Part shown: piece after piece, positions 7,548-16,720 of the stretch
How the letters are laid out: the number at the start of each line of letters is the position of its first letter
Numbering within the stretch: the first letter of the stretch is position 1
Assembly (NCBI GenBank): GCA_016937975.1
Contig: JAFGVN010000004.1
Coordinates: forward strand, 1-48,907
Reading direction: 5' to 3'
DNA: 48,907 nt
Source: Clostridia bacterium
GTDB lineage: Bacteria; Bacillota; Clostridia; Peptostreptococcales; Acidaminobacteraceae
Notes under the pieces: model-generated
The model's input: the letters and a program-made list of their open reading frames with translations, nothing else
Database searches by the model: none
What the model was told of the DNA's origin: nothing
Translations under genes and position numbers: made by a program

Positions 7548-7799
7548 ATGGGTAAAAATAAGCATAATCCAATGTGGGCAGAGGCAAAAATAAAATGTAG
7601 AATTAACGCTGCTACGGTTCAAATGGCAAAGGAAATGGGACTAAGCCCAAAAAGTCTTATAAAAAATATACCTTCAAAGAATGAACAATGGAAAGCCCCT
7701 GTTCAAATATGGATACAAGAGATGTTTGAGAAAAAATTCGGAGAAGCAAAGCTTAAGGAAGTCATTCAAAAATATAAAAATGTTCCACATCAATCCTGA
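7548..7799 (+). CDS. small conserved hypothetical protein
   Basis: An 83-residue basic protein beginning MGKNKHNPMWAEAK and containing the run GLSPKSLIKNIPSK followed by QWKAPVQIWI. I recognise this pattern as a conserved uncharacterised family in diverse bacteria but know no function. The ATG at 7548 is preferred because AGGAG lies 6 nt upstream; an upstream TTG at 7527 lacks one. It has no membrane segment or signal peptide. It precedes the SNF2 gene by 68 bp on the same strand and may be cotranscribed with it. Confidence 0.65.
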   Translation: MGKNKHNPMWAEAKIKCRINAATVQMAKEMGLSPKSLIKNIPSKNEQWKAPVQIWIQEMFEKKFGEAKLKEVIQKYKNVPHQS

Positions 7800-7867
7800 T
7801 GGAATGACCCATGAAATTAAATGGGGAAGTCCCATGAATTAAGAATAATGATTTATATGGAGGCAGT

Positions 7868-10462
7868 GTGAAAGATATATTAAATGGATACATAACAGTA
7901 GATAGTTTTATAATAGAAAAGCCATTGGATGAAGTCTTGTTAAAAAGATATAATGATTTTTCAAAAGAAAAATATGAAGCCTTATTTTATTTAGGTCTAG
8001 AAGAATCTCCTATGGGATTATCGGGTTGCTTGAGTTTTCTACATCAAGTTTCATCGACTTTTCTAAAGGGTTTAATTCGCTTGCCCGAGCTGGAATTGGC
8101 AAGAGAGCATATTCATCATGAGATTTCCGGTGAAGATGTCGAGGAATTAATGGAAGCCTTGCCTTATGTTCTTGGCATGGAGCATGTTACACCTGCTTGG
8201 ATCAGTTTACAATGTGAAAGGCTTTTAGAGGTTTTTAAGTCTCTAATTAAACAAAGTGATAAAACCGTCAGTGAGTTTTTTCATGAAATCAGTGAAAACA
8301 TTCATGTAGCCGATAAGGTATACTTTCACTTGGTGGAACAGAAGGACAGTGAATATCCTTTTGCTTTTATGGCAACCTATTCTGTTAAATCTAAAAGTAC
8401 AACAAAACATCTGCCTTTAAAACATGCCTTTGATCATTTTAAAGGAGATCAAAGCACTTTAATCCAATTGATTGCTTGTGTTTTGCAAGCTTCTGAAGAA
8501 AGTGCATTTATCTCTGAGCTTTTATCCTCAGGAGAATTGTTTTCTCCCATAGGTTTAACGGCTGAAGAAGCTTATGAATTTTTAAGGGATATAGATGTTT
8601 TTGAAAAATATAATATTATGTGCAGAATTCCTAATTGGTGGAAGCGGAAATCAAAGCAGTTTTCGGTTCAAGTTGCCATTGGAGAAAAGCAGCCTTCCAA
8701 GGTTGGCTTAGAAGGCCTATTGGATTTTAAACCAAAGGTTTATATTGGAAATGAGTCTTTAACAGAAGAAGAGTTAATGACCTTTCTTAATTTATCAGAA
8801 GGTTTAGTTCAATTTAAAGGTCAATGGGTCGAAGTCACGAAGAGAAATCTGGAAAAAATAAAAAATGTTTTAGAAGAATTAAATCACAACTCTGAAAACC
8901 AGCTCAGTGTGCGAGAAGCCTTGCAAATGCAACTGGGCTTGAATCATGATGTGGATTCAGAAGGATTGGTGATTGAATATAACCATGGCTCATGGCTTAA
9001 ATCCTTTGTCTCAACTTTTCAAGCATCTGACAATCAAACGTATCCAATTGAAGAAACCTTTAGTGCAACCTTAAGACATTATCAAGAAGTTGGATACAAC
9101 TGGCTCAATCAAATGAATGATTTTAACCTAGGCGCATGTCTGGCTGATGATATGGGTCTTGGAAAAACCATTCAAGTCATTGCTTTTTTAGATCGAGTAA
9201 GAAAAATAAAGGATCCAAAAGCCTTAATTGTTATGCCGGCGTCCTTATTGTGTAACTGGGAAAAGGAAATTTTAAAATTTGCACCGGAAATATCTTATAA
9301 AATTTTGCATGGCAGTGTTCAGAAAAAGGAAGACTTACACTTAGATGATGCCTTTTTATATTTGACTACCTATGGTATGGTTTCCAAAATAGAAGCCTTA
9401 CAGGAAGAAACTTTTGATTATTTGATTTTAGATGAAGCACAAGCCATTAAGAATCCTGGAACCAAACAAACTAAAACTATTAAGGCATTGAATGCTAAAA
9501 TGTCCATTGCGCTGACGGGAACGCCAATTGAGAATAATTTAGGAGATTTATGGTCCTTGTTTGATTTCCTCAATCAAGGATTGCTTGGGAATTTGACGGA
9601 GTTTAAGAAGTACATTAAAAAATTGGAAAAACATCCGAAAGGATATAGCAAACTACGACAAACCATTCAGCCTTTTATCTTAAGAAGAATGAAAACAGAT
9701 CCTTTCATAGTACCGGATTTACCGGATAAGTTGGAAATAAACAGTTATACAACTTTAACCCAAAAGCAAACGGTTCTTTATAAGAATCTATTGAAGGATT
9801 TGGAGCATAAACTGTATGCATCGGAAGGGATTCAACGACGTGGGATTGTTTTAAGTGCCATTATGAAATTCAAGCAAATCTGTAATCACCCGGACCAATA
9901 TGTGGGTACAGGACATTATGCACCGAATCATTCTGGTAAATTCCTTCAATTGAAGGATATTTGTGAAACTATTTATGAAAAAAGAGAACGGGTGTTGGTC
10001 TTTACTCAATTTAAGGAGATGACGGCACACTTGTCGGATTACCTTGAGACGATTTTCCATACAAAAGGGCTCGTTTTACATGGTGAAACACCAATTAAGA
10101 AAAGACAGGAAATGGTGGACCTCTTTAATGGAGATGACTATATCCCTTATATGGTGATTTCCTTGAAAGCAGGTGGTACTGGTTTAAACTTAACTGGGGC
10201 GAATCATGTCATTCACTTTGATCGCTGGTGGAATCCTGCAGTTGAAAATCAAGCAACAGACCGTGCTTTTAGAATAGGACAGAAAAAGCATGTTAACGTT
10301 TATAAATTTATAACCGAAGGCACTGTTGAAGAGAAAATTAATGAAATGATTGAGGATAAAGTGAAACTATCCAGCGAATTACTGGCTGATGTAGGCGAAA
10401 AATGGATCACTGAATTCAGTAATGAGGAATTGATGAAACTCTTTACACTAGGGGGGAAATAA
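7868..10462 (+). CDS. SNF2-family DNA-dependent ATPase/helicase
   Basis: An 864-residue protein whose C-terminal half is a complete SNF2 motor. Walker A is DMGLGKT (about residues 428-434), Walker B DEAQ (about 522), motif III LTGTPIEN, motif IV VLVFTQF, motif V KAGGTGLNLT and motif VI QATDRAFRIGQ. The long N-terminal region is the extension found in bacterial SNF2 proteins such as Bacillus YwqA. It should translocate on duplex DNA and remodel protein-DNA complexes, acting in transcription recycling or repair. The GTG start follows GGAGG by 5 nt. The stop overlaps the next ATG (TAATG), coupling it to a SWIM protein. Confidence 0.93.
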   Translation: MKDILNGYITVDSFIIEKPLDEVLLKRYNDFSKEKYEALFYLGLEESPMGLSGCLSFLHQVSSTFLKGLIRLPELELAREHIHHEISGEDVEELMEALPYVLGMEHVTPAWISLQCERLLEVFKSLIKQSDKTVSEFFHEISENIHVADKVYFHLVEQKDSEYPFAFMATYSVKSKSTTKHLPLKHAFDHFKGDQSTLIQLIACVLQASEESAFISELLSSGELFSPIGLTAEEAYEFLRDIDVFEKYNIMCRIPNWWKRKSKQFSVQVAIGEKQPSKVGLEGLLDFKPKVYIGNESLTEEELMTFLNLSEGLVQFKGQWVEVTKRNLEKIKNVLEELNHNSENQLSVREALQMQLGLNHDVDSEGLVIEYNHGSWLKSFVSTFQASDNQTYPIEETFSATLRHYQEVGYNWLNQMNDFNLGACLADDMGLGKTIQVIAFLDRVRKIKDPKALIVMPASLLCNWEKEILKFAPEISYKILHGSVQKKEDLHLDDAFLYLTTYGMVSKIEALQEETFDYLILDEAQAIKNPGTKQTKTIKALNAKMSIALTGTPIENNLGDLWSLFDFLNQGLLGNLTEFKKYIKKLEKHPKGYSKLRQTIQPFILRRMKTDPFIVPDLPDKLEINSYTTLTQKQTVLYKNLLKDLEHKLYASEGIQRRGIVLSAIMKFKQICNHPDQYVGTGHYAPNHSGKFLQLKDICETIYEKRERVLVFTQFKEMTAHLSDYLETIFHTKGLVLHGETPIKKRQEMVDLFNGDDYIPYMVISLKAGGTGLNLTGANHVIHFDRWWNPAVENQATDRAFRIGQKKHVNVYKFITEGTVEEKINEMIEDKVKLSSELLADVGEKWITEFSNEELMKLFTLGGK

Positions 10463-11178
10463 TGTCTTACTATGGTTTTAAACCCTATGAGTCTGCTGCG
10501 GACAAGAAGGCAAAGGCAGTCAAGAAACTTAAACAGTTACAAAAGAAAAACAGTGATTTGGAACCTATTTCTATAGAGGGTAACACCATAGCAAAAAAGT
10601 GGTGGGGCAAATCTTGGGTAAAGCATTTGGAAAGTTATGCAGATTATGCGAATCGCATCTCCAGAGGAAAAGCTTATGTGAAACAAGGCGCGATCTTTGA
10701 CTTGAAAATCTCACCAGGTGATATCAAAGCCTTGGTAAATGGCAGTGGTTCTAAAATATATGAAGTGCATATAAAAGTGGATACCCTTCCCAAAAAACAG
10801 TGGGAAGAGATTGTTTCACTGTGTCAAAATAGTGTAGAATCCTTACAAGCTTTAAGTGAAGGAAAATTTTCAAAATCCTTGGAAGGTCTGTTCAACGATC
10901 CTCAATATAGATTGTTTCCTTCACCAAAGGAAATTCACTTCAATTGCTCATGTCCAGACTATGCTTCTATGTGCAAACATGTAGCCTGTGTACTTTATGG
11001 TTTCGGAAGCAAGTTGGATCTGGATCCACTGTTGTTTTTCAAGTTGAGAGATGTCAATATAGAGGACTTACTTAAGAAAACGGTAGATGATAAAATTGAG
11101 TCCATGTTAAAAAATGCTGGAAAGAAAACAAAGCGTACTTTAAATGACAATGCAATAAAAGATTTGTTTCAGGTGTAA
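10462..11178 (+). CDS. SWIM zinc-finger protein partnered with SNF2
   Basis: A 238-residue protein with a SWIM finger CSCPDYASMCKHVACV around residues 157-172, matching CxCx(n)CxH. The N-terminal segment WWGKSWVKHLESYADY is typical of the bacterial YwqB-like family. Its ATG overlaps the SNF2 stop by one base, so the two are co-translated. SWIM proteins adjacent to SNF2 ATPases probably form a complex that brings the motor to nucleic acid or other proteins. The C-terminus is Lys-rich and may touch DNA. Confidence 0.88.
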   Translation: MSYYGFKPYESAADKKAKAVKKLKQLQKKNSDLEPISIEGNTIAKKWWGKSWVKHLESYADYANRISRGKAYVKQGAIFDLKISPGDIKALVNGSGSKIYEVHIKVDTLPKKQWEEIVSLCQNSVESLQALSEGKFSKSLEGLFNDPQYRLFPSPKEIHFNCSCPDYASMCKHVACVLYGFGSKLDLDPLLFFKLRDVNIEDLLKKTVDDKIESMLKNAGKKTKRTLNDNAIKDLFQV

Positions 11179-11283
11179 GCCTTTCATATGAGTTCAAGAA
11201 ATCATGCCTAGTGAAACTTAAGTAATGCTTCTCAATCCTCATATAAGGCAATATCCATTGAAGGAAAAATAAGGAGGTTTCAA

Positions 11284-11670
11284 GTGGCTAAAATTTTAGG
11301 TGTTGGTGGTGTTTTTGTTCATCTAAACCAGAATGTTAAAAGCTTACTGAATTGGTATGATCAAGTTTTGGGTTTGGATGTAAGCGAGTATGGTCTTAAT
11401 TTTCTTGTACCTAATGCATTGACATTAATCAGCTTCGAAGAAGGTGAAGGCCAAACAAGTTTCAATTTTACAGTCGATCATCTTGAAGATTATATTAAAG
11501 AATTAAAAATGAAACAAGTCGTTATTTTAGAAGATATAAAAGAACAGGATATTGGAAAGTTTGCGGTTATTGCAGACCCTTTTGGTCAAAAAATTGAATT
11601 GTGGGAGCCAAAAACTCAAGAATACATTGCTATGGTCAATGATGAGATTAAACAATTCAAAAGCGAATAG
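11284..11670 (+). CDS. VOC-superfamily (glyoxalase-like) protein
   Basis: A 128-residue protein with one to two beta-alpha-beta-beta-beta units: GVGGVFVHLNQNVKSLLNWY at the start and FAVIADPFGQKIELWEP at the end. This is the hallmark of vicinal-oxygen-chelate proteins (glyoxalase I, dioxygenases, resistance proteins). Histidine 18 and the C-terminal Glu could bind metal, but the substrate cannot be deduced. The GTG start has AAGGAGG 6 nt upstream. It stands alone with its own ribosome binding site, about 100 bp after the SWIM gene. Confidence 0.75.
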   Translation: MAKILGVGGVFVHLNQNVKSLLNWYDQVLGLDVSEYGLNFLVPNALTLISFEEGEGQTSFNFTVDHLEDYIKELKMKQVVILEDIKEQDIGKFAVIADPFGQKIELWEPKTQEYIAMVNDEIKQFKSE

Positions 11671-11723
11671 GGTCATGATGACTTCATTAGAGCCAAAATC
11701 CATAAAGTACGAAAAATGTTAGT

Positions 11724-11746
11724 AAAGTCACAGTGAAAGTCACAGT
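11724..11746. repeat. tandem 11-bp direct repeat
   Basis: AAAGTCACAGT occurs twice (11724-11734 and 11736-11746), period 12, followed by TTTGATAATCG. It resembles an OmpR-type regulator site but is followed only by a terminator, not a gene. Confidence 0.45.
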
Positions 11747-11800
11747 ATCATTTGATAATCGTTTAATCCCCATGAAAAGTTCCAGTCGTATAATAGGTAT

Positions 11801-11855
11801 AAAAAAAGACGTTGGATCTCTGTGATTTAAAATCCCAAAGATCTAGCGTCTTTTT
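11801..11855. terminator. bidirectional terminator between convergent genes
   Basis: AAAAAGACG...GATCT pairs with AGATCTAGCGTCTTTTT. There are A- and T-runs on both sides, so it can stop transcription from the VOC gene and from the minus-strand lipoprotein gene. Confidence 0.8.
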
Positions 11856-11877
11856 AGGTTCTGCCTGAAAATATTAA

Positions 11878-13599
11878 TTATTCTTCAACTTCCCAAATTT
11901 CTTTAACTTCAACTGCTGGAACGATAGGCTTACCATCAAGCCACTCTTCCTCCTTATTGGAGAACCAGTATTGAATAAATCCGTTTACTTTAATGGTTTC
12001 ACCATCATGGATACGTTTCAGTAGATCTTCTGAGAAAATATCTATAGGCTCTTCTTTATAAGTCATGACGCGCACAAGACCGGATAAATAGTTAAAATAA
12101 ACTGTTTCATCAGAAAATTCATAATAGAAATTAGCTACAGGTAATTGAATCATGTCTATATAATAAGCAGAGTCAATCGTTGAATAGGATAATAGGCCTA
12201 CAAAGCTTTCGTCTCCCATCATGTTAATATTAAAGGCATCAGCATTGGTTTCCAAATAACTGACTTTACTGTTACCAATTGAGTTTTTTAATTTAAGTGA
12301 CTTTAAGTTGGTTAATGTAATCGGTTCATTTAACAGATTTAACTTTTTGACAAGATTGACTTTTCTGCCACCCTCAAATTGTTTTAAGTCCTCATCTGCC
12401 GAGATTAAAACATTTGGTGCAGGAATTGAAGACGATGCAAATGCCTCATACCCCTTCAACATGACGAGCCAAGCTTTAATACTGCCTTTGTCTACGAGCA
12501 TATCAGTATCTAGGATAGCATGATAAATAGGTAGTGCCAAATCTTCCTGGAATCCAAATTGATAAAATACTTCTCCGTAAGCACCATCAACAATAGGTAA
12601 AGTTTCATAATATGCCATGACACTTTGAAGCTTTGGTTCAACTTGACCATTATTTCTAGCAAAGAAAATTCCTTCATCAGAAACTGTGATATAATCAAAA
12701 GCATTTTTACTTTGATTGTTGAGTTGATTCACAATATCATGTAATTTTTCAACAATTTGATTTGCAAAGGCTTCTTTGTCACCTGCTTTGAACCCATCTC
12801 TATTCAAGTCATAATAAAGAATAGCTCCTTTTAAATCTTCTGCTTTAAAAACTTGTTCAAAGGTTTTTAGTTCAGAGTTCTCACCATAATTCTTTAATGC
12901 GTTTTGGAAGGTTAAAGCACTGTTGGCTTGACTTTGATTGTCTTCAGTGAGATTGTATTTCTTGTTGATTTTATCCAAGAAATAAAGTGTGCTAATGTCC
13001 ATCAGGTCATGAGTTTGCTGACGTTCATCAGTATAAATTGACGTGGTATGAATTGTAAACTTACGCCAGCTGTCTTCGTGCTCAATGGTAGATGTGATCA
13101 CTTCAGTGGTGTTAATATATGGATCAACTATTTTAGTACCACTGATGAGAATAGATTTTTCTGTTACCTGAAAGATCCCTTCATCACTGATATAATAAAT
13201 ATCCATGGTTAGGATATTATCCTTATTGTGATGAACGAGGATATAATCATCTACAATCTCACATGAGGAATATTCATCAGAATCAATTTCTGTAAAGGTA
13301 GAGACATACATCTCATTTTCTACACTCAAAATTAAAACTTGACCACTTTCATTTGTGATGAACAATTCATTGGAATCGTCTTGATGCAGATTAATCTCCT
13401 CTTGTGAGTAGTTTTCTGTATAAGTAAAACCCTCTACAGTTTGAAGATACGCTTGAATCTTTTTGGTGTCCTCTAGTAGTGGTAAAGATTCAACAACCAC
13501 TTCTGGTTCTGTACTCTGATCGTTTGAGCCAGAACCACTGCCTGTGTTGTTGCATGCAACCAAAAGCACGCAACAAAATACTAATAATAATCTCTTCAT
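11878..13599 (-). CDS. large lipoprotein of unknown function
   Basis: A 573-residue exported protein. Its signal peptide MKRLLLVFCCVLLVAC ends in a lipobox (LVAC), so the cysteine is lipidated and the protein is anchored to the outer face of the membrane. A short Gly/Ser/Asn linker follows, then a long acidic globular region without a motif I recognise. The start at 13599 is chosen because GGAGCG lies just upstream and the signal peptide begins there; an upstream in-frame start at 13662 would bury it. It is monocistronic on the minus strand and shares a terminator with the VOC gene. Confidence 0.75.
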   Translation of the reverse strand: MKRLLLVFCCVLLVACNNTGSGSGSNDQSTEPEVVVESLPLLEDTKKIQAYLQTVEGFTYTENYSQEEINLHQDDSNELFITNESGQVLILSVENEMYVSTFTEIDSDEYSSCEIVDDYILVHHNKDNILTMDIYYISDEGIFQVTEKSILISGTKIVDPYINTTEVITSTIEHEDSWRKFTIHTTSIYTDERQQTHDLMDISTLYFLDKINKKYNLTEDNQSQANSALTFQNALKNYGENSELKTFEQVFKAEDLKGAILYYDLNRDGFKAGDKEAFANQIVEKLHDIVNQLNNQSKNAFDYITVSDEGIFFARNNGQVEPKLQSVMAYYETLPIVDGAYGEVFYQFGFQEDLALPIYHAILDTDMLVDKGSIKAWLVMLKGYEAFASSSIPAPNVLISADEDLKQFEGGRKVNLVKKLNLLNEPITLTNLKSLKLKNSIGNSKVSYLETNADAFNINMMGDESFVGLLSYSTIDSAYYIDMIQLPVANFYYEFSDETVYFNYLSGLVRVMTYKEEPIDIFSEDLLKRIHDGETIKVNGFIQYWFSNKEEEWLDGKPIVPAVEVKEIWEVEE

Positions 13600-13770
13600 A
13601 TTCACGCTCCTAAAAATACAATGCTTGTAGATTTTAACATAATTGCGAATGAAATTCTTCAAGATTTAAAAAATTCTTGCCAGTTAAGAAAAGTTTAATA
13701 TCTGAAAAAAAATACTTTTCTCAATAAATACATGTTGACTAATGATGACTTTAATGAGAGAATATATCTG

Positions 13771-13855
13771 CTAGAGGGAGTAACTGCCTAAATGGAACTT
13801 AAGTCGTCAGAACGGAGAAATCCCGGTTTAAGTGATGAAGATCGTGTGAGACTCT
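13771..13855 (+). promoter_or_regulatory. yybP-ykoY-type manganese riboswitch aptamer
   Basis: AGAGGGAGTAACTGCC at the 5' side and GTGATGAAGATCGTGTGAG at the 3' side, with AAGTCGTCAG between, match the conserved segments of the Mn2+-sensing yybP-ykoY RNA (GGGGAGUA, GUCGUCA, GAUGAAG...GCGAGAC). P1 is closed by AGAG and CTCT. The 3' strand of P1 is also the 5' strand of the terminator that follows, so ligand binding should favour read-through into the downstream transporter gene. A -35-like TTGACT lies at 13735. Confidence 0.8.
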
Positions 13856-13887
13856 ACAATTATTTAAAATAATTGTAGGGTCTTTTT
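13848..13887 (+). terminator. riboswitch-controlled terminator
   Basis: AGACTCTACAATTATTT pairs with AAATAATTGTAGGGTCT and a T5 run follows. The first bases (GAGACTCT) are also the 3' strand of the aptamer's closing stem, so the aptamer and terminator are mutually exclusive. Confidence 0.85.
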
Positions 13888-13973
13888 GTATGTGGGCAAC
13901 AGTATGATAAAAGTAAGGATAAGTCACATTCTTATAAAGCAATTATGAGATGTGTCAAAAGAAAGGACAAAAT

Positions 13974-14993
13974 ATGGAACATTTTATTTCTACATTACTA
14001 AATGGACTATCAACGCCTATAATCATTGTTATAGGAATTATTTCATTATTTACACTGGGGAAAGGCGCTGATGTTCTTGTCGATCAGGCCGTTGCCTTAT
14101 CGAAGAAATTAGGAATTTCTAAAGCTGTAATTGGAGCGACTATAGTATCATTAGGAACGACTTTGCCAGAAGCTTCAGTGTCTGTTTTGGCAGCTATAAA
14201 TGGCAATCCTGATTTGGCATTAGGTAATGCCATTGGCTCTATTATTGTCGATACAGGCTTAATCATTGGATTGGCTGCAATGATCAGTCCTATTCTAATA
14301 GATTATAAATCAATTAAAGTTCAAAGTTGGATCCAAATATTGGCAGGGCTTATGATTGTTATTTTAAGTCTGCCCATGCTTTCACATGGCATTATTTATC
14401 AGTGGATGGGTTTTATGATGGTTGGTATGCTGATTCTTTATATGCTATGGTCCTTTAAGCATTCTCAGAACACAAAAGGCAACGATTCGGAAGAAAATCA
14501 TGAAGTGGCTCATTATTCTGGTGAAGAAGTAAAAAATAGACGTCTGTTGTTCCAAATGTTATTTTTAGCAGGAGGTGTTTTCCTTGTGATTATGTCATCA
14601 AAAGTATTGATCCCTTCTGTTGAAATTGTTGCCATACGCATAGGTATACCTCAAAGTATTATAGCTGCAACACTTGTGGCCTTTGGAACGAGTTTGCCTG
14701 AACTTACGACAGCCATAAAGGCTGTTCGAAAGGGACATGGTGATTTGGCGGTAGGTAATATAATTGGCGCTGATATTTTAAACGTATTATTTGTTATCGG
14801 TGCTGCTGCTTCTTTTACACCTTCAGGATTAAAAGTACCAGAAAGTTTCTTTAGCCTTCAATATCCAGTGATGTTGTTTGTACTTGTGGTCTTTAGATTC
14901 TCAACGTTAAATAAGGATCAAAAAATTAGTCGGAAAGAAGCTTTTGTATTGCTATCCACATATATGGTTTATCTTTTGCTAAATTATCTATAA
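13974..14993 (+). CDS. CaCA-family cation exchanger, candidate Mn2+ (or Ca2+) exporter
   Basis: A 339-residue membrane protein with two inverted alpha repeats. The first has ATIVSLGTTLPEASVS with GNAIGSIIVDTG. The second has ATLVAFGTSLPELTTA with GNIIGADILN. The G-T-[TS]-L-P-E motifs carry the acidic residues that bind the cation in Na+/Ca2+ exchangers of the YrbG type. Many relatives have GSN in the second motif; here it is GSI and GAD, which could alter selectivity. The ATG at 13974 follows GAAAGGA. The manganese riboswitch directly upstream indicates that the true substrate may be Mn2+. A strong terminator follows. Confidence 0.88.
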   Translation: MEHFISTLLNGLSTPIIIVIGIISLFTLGKGADVLVDQAVALSKKLGISKAVIGATIVSLGTTLPEASVSVLAAINGNPDLALGNAIGSIIVDTGLIIGLAAMISPILIDYKSIKVQSWIQILAGLMIVILSLPMLSHGIIYQWMGFMMVGMLILYMLWSFKHSQNTKGNDSEENHEVAHYSGEEVKNRRLLFQMLFLAGGVFLVIMSSKVLIPSVEIVAIRIGIPQSIIAATLVAFGTSLPELTTAIKAVRKGHGDLAVGNIIGADILNVLFVIGAAASFTPSGLKVPESFFSLQYPVMLFVLVVFRFSTLNKDQKISRKEAFVLLSTYMVYLLLNYL

Positions 14994-15057
14994 AATCCTT
15001 GGAGGGTTACCTCAAAAGTAATGTCAGGAACTTAATGAAAAAATAAAATTGGGATTC

Positions 15058-15100
15058 AAACGTCTTGCACCATCTTTTGAAGATGATGCAAGGCGTTTTA
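15058..15100 (+). terminator. terminator after the cation exchanger
   Basis: AAACGTCTTGCA.CATCTT pairs with AAGATGATGCAAGGCGTTTT in a long near-perfect stem with a short T-run. Confidence 0.85.
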
Positions 15101-15242
15101 TCATATTTTCATGCAATAATGAAATATTTGCAAGGTTTTACAGAGATTAATATTTTGAGAAATGAGCCGATAATCGTGATTTACAGTTATGCATTGTGAA
15201 TTAAGTTAAATATTAAATCTTTTTGCAATGAGGTTAAACCCT

Positions 15243-15271
15243 TTGAACTCAACTTATTTTTTTGCTAAGAT
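15243..15271 (+). promoter_or_regulatory. promoter of the secreted stalk-domain protein
   Basis: TTGAAC (15243-15248), a 17-nt spacer and TAAGAT (15266-15271) fit a housekeeping promoter, 30 bp before the gene. The rest of the 14994-15301 gap holds the terminator of the previous gene and nothing else I recognise. Confidence 0.6.
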
Positions 15272-15301
15272 TTACTCTGAGGGTAGAAATGAGGAGGAAA
15301 A

Positions 15302-16573
15302 ATGAGAAAATTATTACTAGTTTTATTACTTTTATTGATGGCAATACCTGTAGTATTTGCTGAGGAAGAAGTGGTTGTAACGATACCTGATTCAGATGTT
15401 TATTTAAATGGTATTTTAATTGATAATACCACAGAAAAATATCCATTTATTGTCTACAACAATATTACATATATTCCAATGACTTGGGATTTCGCAAGTT
15501 CTTTAGGTCTTCAGCTCCAGTGGAGTAGTGAAACAGGCTTAAAAATTGAGAAGAAAAGTGATATGAACTACTATGAGCAAAAGAATTTTGGTAAATATGT
15601 TATAGGGAAAAAATATAAAGCAACCATCATAACATCTCCTGTTGAAGTGAATGGAAAAGCAATTAACAATGCTTTGGAAAAGTATCCAATTCTTAATTTT
15701 AACAACATAACCTATTTTCCTATGACATGGAATTTCATGGTGGATGAATTTAACTCAGGCTATCAATGGGATAATAAAATTGGATTAAGTGTATCCGCAG
15801 ATCCTAAGTTGAAAAAAGAATATCCGAAGCCACTGACAGATACTTTTACAGTATATACTGCTGATTTAATGGGAACTGAAGTTTATGTCAATAAAAATAT
15901 TAAGTTAAGAAATTTAAATACAAACTGGATTTTAAGTTTGTATTATGATAATGCTACATACAATAATAGATTAATGAATGTGTTCATTGATTATTATGAT
16001 GAAAAGGGGAAATTCATTTTCACTGAAGTGCATAAAGCAGGACTTTTGTATGAGTACAGTGAAAGTCCTCACCATGGTGGGATTGGCATAGCACTTTTAG
16101 ATGGCGTATCCAAAATGGATTTCCGATTTGAGTATATCAATAGGAATGCAGCAATGGCTCAACTCAAAGAGGATCTAGGCGATGTAAAAATAGAAATCAT
16201 CTCAACCCGTGATTTTTCAAAAGAAATATTTGAAGATGCAGAGTATTTCGCAACAAAGGAAAATAAATGTACTGAATTGTTCTTTGAAGATGATTTAGAA
16301 GCTGCGATGTATAATGCATTTTATTATCCCAGTGGCGCATTGGAAAATGGAGAACCTGCAGAAATAGTTTATATGATGGAAGACAACATTTTAACCGTTA
16401 GAACTGAAGCATATCCTGTTATTTATGACAAAGTATCAGCTTTTTCGGATTTTAAATTGAATTTAAACAAGAACTCACTTCAACTGGAAAAAACTATGAA
16501 TGGAAGAGTCCTTGAAGATGAGGCGGATTTCATATACTTATATGATGCAAACAAAAATTGGAAAAGATTGTAA
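15302..16573 (+). CDS. secreted protein with two copper-amine-oxidase-N/stalk-like repeats
   Basis: A 423-residue protein with a clear signal peptide (MRKLLLVLLLLLMAIPVVFA, cleavage before EEE). Two homologous segments follow at about residues 34-85 and 115-165. Each runs as a V-x-V/L-NG turn, then KYP, a FNNITYxPMTW core, and a final hydrophobic strand; this resembles the copper amine oxidase N-terminal or stalk domain of clostridial surface proteins. The remaining 250 residues match nothing I know. No wall anchor or membrane tail is visible, so it is probably released or loosely bound. The ATG has GAGGAGG upstream and a good promoter. Confidence 0.72.
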   Translation: MRKLLLVLLLLLMAIPVVFAEEEVVVTIPDSDVYLNGILIDNTTEKYPFIVYNNITYIPMTWDFASSLGLQLQWSSETGLKIEKKSDMNYYEQKNFGKYVIGKKYKATIITSPVEVNGKAINNALEKYPILNFNNITYFPMTWNFMVDEFNSGYQWDNKIGLSVSADPKLKKEYPKPLTDTFTVYTADLMGTEVYVNKNIKLRNLNTNWILSLYYDNATYNNRLMNVFIDYYDEKGKFIFTEVHKAGLLYEYSESPHHGGIGIALLDGVSKMDFRFEYINRNAAMAQLKEDLGDVKIEIISTRDFSKEIFEDAEYFATKENKCTELFFEDDLEAAMYNAFYYPSGALENGEPAEIVYMMEDNILTVRTEAYPVIYDKVSAFSDFKLNLNKNSLQLEKTMNGRVLEDEADFIYLYDANKNWKRL

Positions 16574-16616
16574 TCATTCAAGAGTTAATCACTTATTAAG
16601 GTATGTTTTAGAATAA

Positions 16617-16648
16617 GAAAGGCTTAGGAATAAATCCTAAGCCTTTTA
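16617..16648. terminator. terminator after the stalk-domain gene
   Basis: AAAGGCTTAGGA pairs with TCCTAAGCCTTTT around a short loop. Flanking A- and T-runs make it usable from both strands. Confidence 0.85.
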
Positions 16649-16720
16649 TTTCTAATAAAATATAATTTTGAAATTCAATTTTAGACACATTGAATATAGA
16701 GGTTACTTTATTTAATTTCT

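Noticed and set aside
14084-14266. Antisense ORF inside the cation exchanger
   Set aside because: Mirror of conserved alpha-repeat codons; no ribosome binding site or family resemblance.
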